A stretch of 7,583 nucleotides of DNA from Actinomycetota bacterium. Lineage in GTDB: Bacteria; Actinomycetota; Coriobacteriia; Anaerosomatales; Anaerosomataceae. The notes beneath the pieces are model-generated. The model was not told the DNA's origin, did no database searches, and was given only the letters and a program-made list of their open reading frames with translations. Numbering within the stretch: position 1 is the first letter of the stretch; each line of letters starts with the position of its first letter. Below, in pieces: positions 5,806 through 7,583 of the stretch. The stretch spans positions 1-7,583 of the forward strand of contig DSAI01000050.1 of NCBI GenBank assembly GCA_011372845.1, written 5' to 3'. Made by a program: the position numbers and the translations under genes.

Positions 5806-6876
5806 CTACTTCCCGCCGCGGATGCGGGCCGAGTGCTCGTGCACGAAGCGGATCATCGTGCGGGCCTTCTCCGGGTCGCTCGTCTTGTGAATGCCGTGGC
5901 CGAGATTGAAGATGTGTCCCGGACGCGTGCCCACCGCCTCGAGGATCTCCACGACCATGCGCTCAAGCTCGTCATCGGGCGCGAAGAGGGCGACGGGATC
6001 GATGTTGCCCTGGATAGCGAAACGCTCGTCCACCTGCTCGACCACGCGCTTCATGTCGAGGCGCCAGTCCACGCCGATGACGTCGCCGCCCACCTTCTGG
6101 GCCAGATCGAGCATCGAGGTGGCGCCATTGGGGAAGTGGATGATCGGCACGCCCTCGGGCACGACCTTGCGGCCATGCTCCGTGAGGGCCTCGATCACAC
6201 GTGTGGTGTACGGCAGGACGTAGCGCTCGTAGTCACGCGGCGCCACATAGCCGACCCAGCTGTCGAACACCTGGATGACCTGTGCGCCGGCATCGATCTG
6301 CGCCGAGAGGTACGCGATGACAGTCTCGGTGATCTTCTCCATCAACTCGGCCCAGAGCGCCGGCTCGCCCCACATCAGCGCTTTGGTGTACTCGTAATCG
6401 CGCGTGCCATGACCCTCGATCATGTAGCTCGCAAGCGTGAACGGTGCGCCGCCGAACCCGATCAGCGGGACCTTGTGCTCGAGCTCGCCGCGGAGGATCC
6501 GCAGGCTCTCCATCACGTAGCCGGTGTCGGCGATCGGATCCGAGATGCGCAGGTTGTGCACGTCGGAGGCCGTCCGGACGGGGTTGTGGATGACCGGGCC
6601 TTCGCCCTTGGCGAACTCCAGGTCCAGACCCATGCCCGGGAACACCACCAGGATATCGCTGAAGAGGATCGCCGCGTCCACGCCCACGAGGTCGACCGGC
6701 TGCATCGTCACTTCGACGGCCAACTCGGGCGTCCGGCACATCTCGAGGAAGCCGTGCTTCGCACGGATCTCCCGGTACTCGGCCATATATCGTCCGGCCT
6801 GCCGCATCATCCAGACAGGCGTGCTCTCAGTGGGCTCGCGGCGCGCAGCGCGCAGAAGAAGGTCGTTGAAAGCCAT
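5806..6876 (-). CDS. hemE: Uroporphyrinogen decarboxylase
   Basis: HemE (356 aa, normal length) removes four acetate carboxyls from uroporphyrinogen III to give coproporphyrinogen III, a cofactor-free cytoplasmic step. Signatures are intact: PVWMMRQAGRYMAEYR (20-35, Arg25 and Arg29), FSDILVVFPGMGL (72-84) with the catalytic Asp74, GFGGAPFTLASYMIEG (140-155, Tyr151), QVFDSWVG (202-209, Ser206) and NLGHGIH (324-330, His327). These match Arg37, Arg41, Asp86, Tyr164, Ser219 and His339 of the human enzyme. The ATG at 6876 is preceded by GGAGGT ten bases upstream. It is the first gene of the haem cluster and is closely followed by hemH, so one transcript is likely. It is separated from the upstream acs gene by a terminator and a candidate promoter, so it probably begins its own operon. 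Confidence 0.97.
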   Translation of the reverse strand: MAFNDLLLRAARREPTESTPVWMMRQAGRYMAEYREIRAKHGFLEMCRTPELAVEVTMQPVDLVGVDAAILFSDILVVFPGMGLDLEFAKGEGPVIHNPVRTASDVHNLRISDPIADTGYVMESLRILRGELEHKVPLIGFGGAPFTLASYMIEGHGTRDYEYTKALMWGEPALWAELMEKITETVIAYLSAQIDAGAQVIQVFDSWVGYVAPRDYERYVLPYTTRVIEALTEHGRKVVPEGVPIIHFPNGATSMLDLAQKVGGDVIGVDWRLDMKRVVEQVDERFAIQGNIDPVALFAPDDELERMVVEILEAVGTRPGHIFNLGHGIHKTSDPEKARTMIRFVHEHSARIRGGK

Positions 6877-6886
6877 ACGGGGGTGT

Positions 6887-6892
6887 ACCTCC
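6887..6892 (-). promoter_or_regulatory. Ribosome binding site of hemE
   Basis: GGAGGT on the minus strand, ten bases before the hemE ATG at 6876, is a near-perfect Shine-Dalgarno sequence and confirms the start. Confidence 0.7.
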
Positions 6893-6909
6893 GATGCAAC
6901 GGGGCGTCA

Positions 6910-6922
6910 TGGGACGTGGGAC
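6910..6922. repeat. Tandem TGGGAC repeat in the hemE leader
   Basis: TGGGAC occurs at 6910-6915 and 6917-6922, one base apart; on the transcribed sense strand it reads GTCCCA twice. It lies just downstream of the candidate hemE -10 element, around the predicted transcription start. It is a possible repressor site, but short. Confidence 0.3.
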
Positions 6923-6950
6923 AGTTTATCATGCCTAAGCCTCATGAGAA
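6923..6950 (-). promoter_or_regulatory. Candidate sigma70-type promoter for the haem cluster
   Basis: On the minus strand, TTCTCA (6950-6945) is followed after 16 bases by TAAACT (6928-6923), each matching four of six consensus positions. The -10 is preceded by TGA, as in an extended -10 element. This AT-richer patch lies 47 bp upstream of the hemE ATG, which would give a short leader of about 40 nt. The palindrome CTCATGAG (6941-6948) overlaps the -35 element. Confidence 0.45.
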
Positions 6951-7023
6951 CCAGCCATACGCTCCACACGGACCCGACTCGAGCGACGCGACAGTCCGCA
7001 CCTCACACCGGCCTGAAGACGCG

Positions 7024-7051
7024 GCAAGGCCCCGCCAAAGCGGGGCCTTGC
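7024..7051 (-). terminator. Hairpin terminator downstream of acs
   Basis: A perfect 12-bp inverted repeat (7024-7035 with 7040-7051, arms GCAAGGCCCCGC and complement) encloses a four-base loop, TTTG on the transcribed strand. It begins 21 bp past the acs stop. There is no T-run after the stem, as is common for terminators in GC-rich bacteria. It should insulate the haem cluster from acs readthrough. Confidence 0.82.
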
Positions 7052-7072
7052 GGTTGCCGACACGGGCGGGTC

Positions 7073-7583
7073 CTACCCGACCTGCGGCGCCGTATCGATG
7101 ATCGTCTGCACGATCGACGGATCCGCAAGCGTGGAGATGTCGCCAAAGGCTTCCACGTTCCGGTCGCCACCGGCGATCTTGCGGAGGATGCGCCGCATGA
7201 TCTTGCCGGATCGCGTCTTGGGCAGCTCGGGCACGATGTGGATGAAGTCCGGGCTTGCGATCGGCCCGATCTCCTCGCGCACGTGACCACGGAGGATCTT
7301 CTCGATGCCGTCGGGGATATCCACGCCGGTCTTGAGGATGACGTAGGCGTAGATGCCCTCGCCCTTGACCTCATGCGGGTAGCCGACGACCGCGGCCTCG
7401 GCCACCGACGCGTGGCTCACGAGCGCACTCTCGATCTCGGCGGTGCCCATGCGGTGACCAGACACGTTGATGACGTCGTCAACACGGCCCAGGAGCCAGT
7501 AGTAACCGTCGGCGTCGACACGAGCGCCGTCACCGGTGAAGTAGCGACCCGGGAAGGCGGTGAAGTAGACGTTCTTCATCAGC
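7073..7583 (-). CDS. acs: Acetyl-CoA synthetase (AMP-forming), C-terminal part, cut at right edge
   Basis: This is the last 169 residues of acetate-CoA ligase, which activates acetate through acetyl-AMP to acetyl-CoA in the cytoplasm. The fragment contains [16 protein letters not shown] (14-29), the hinge and C-domain motif [21 protein letters not shown] (32-52), and [16 protein letters not shown] (120-135). Its Lys127 (codon 7202-7204) corresponds to the catalytic lysine that is reversibly acetylated in Salmonella Acs (Lys609). The tail has the Acs-specific [12 protein letters not shown] (147-158). Full Acs is about 650 aa, so roughly three quarters lies beyond the right edge. The stop is TAG at 7075-7073, followed by a hairpin terminator. 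The close match to Acs distinguishes it from other acyl-CoA ligases; propionyl-CoA synthetase is the main alternative. Confidence 0.95.
   Translation of the reverse strand, partial: LMKNVYFTAFPGRYFTGDGARVDADGYYWLLGRVDDVINVSGHRMGTAEIESALVSHASVAEAAVVGYPHEVKGEGIYAYVILKTGVDIPDGIEKILRGHVREEIGPIASPDFIHIVPELPKTRSGKIMRRILRKIAGGDRNVEAFGDISTLADPSIVQTIIDTAPQVG

Noticed and set aside
5833..7101. A 422-codon plus-strand open frame spanning hemE and the upstream gap.
   Set aside because: It is antisense to hemE over most of its length and shows only the complementary pattern of hemE codons, with no recognisable domain.

Overview
The window is a compact, GC-rich bacterial chromosome segment with strong G/C preference at third codon positions. 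Motifs in the ferrochelatase resemble those I recall from actinobacterial proteins (SFGGP-like N-terminus and PIGFxxDHxExxWDLD). I therefore infer a high-GC Actinomycetota. A Coriobacteriia-like lineage is possible, but I cannot establish that from sequence alone. I see no mobile elements, tRNA, rRNA or CRISPR.

Layout: (1) 1-778, minus strand, is the N-terminal subunit of a split transketolase, cut by the left edge. (2) 863-1672, plus strand, is an inositol-monophosphatase-family sugar phosphatase, transcribed divergently from the transketolase across an 84-bp gap. (3) 1669-6876, minus strand, is a four-gene haem cluster read in the order hemE, hemH, hemY copy 1, hemY copy 2. (4) 7073-7583, minus strand, is the C-terminal third of acetyl-CoA synthetase, cut by the right edge. 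It is followed by a strong hairpin terminator, and then by a 196-bp gap holding a candidate promoter for the haem cluster.

The haem genes form a pathway module. HemE makes coproporphyrinogen III. A FAD-dependent HemY-type oxidase aromatises the ring (coproporphyrinogen in the Gram-positive route, protoporphyrinogen in the classical route). HemH inserts iron. No hemQ/chdC, hemN or hemF is visible, so the window alone does not settle which late route is used.

The most notable observation is that the oxidase gene is present as two full-length, intact tandem paralogues (501 and 502 aa, about 60% identical by eye over the first 50 residues). This raises the possibility of divided substrates, divided conditions or a heteromer. 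I found no clearly novel defence, mobile or signalling system. No gene-free stretch exceeds 300 bases; the longest is 6877-7072.
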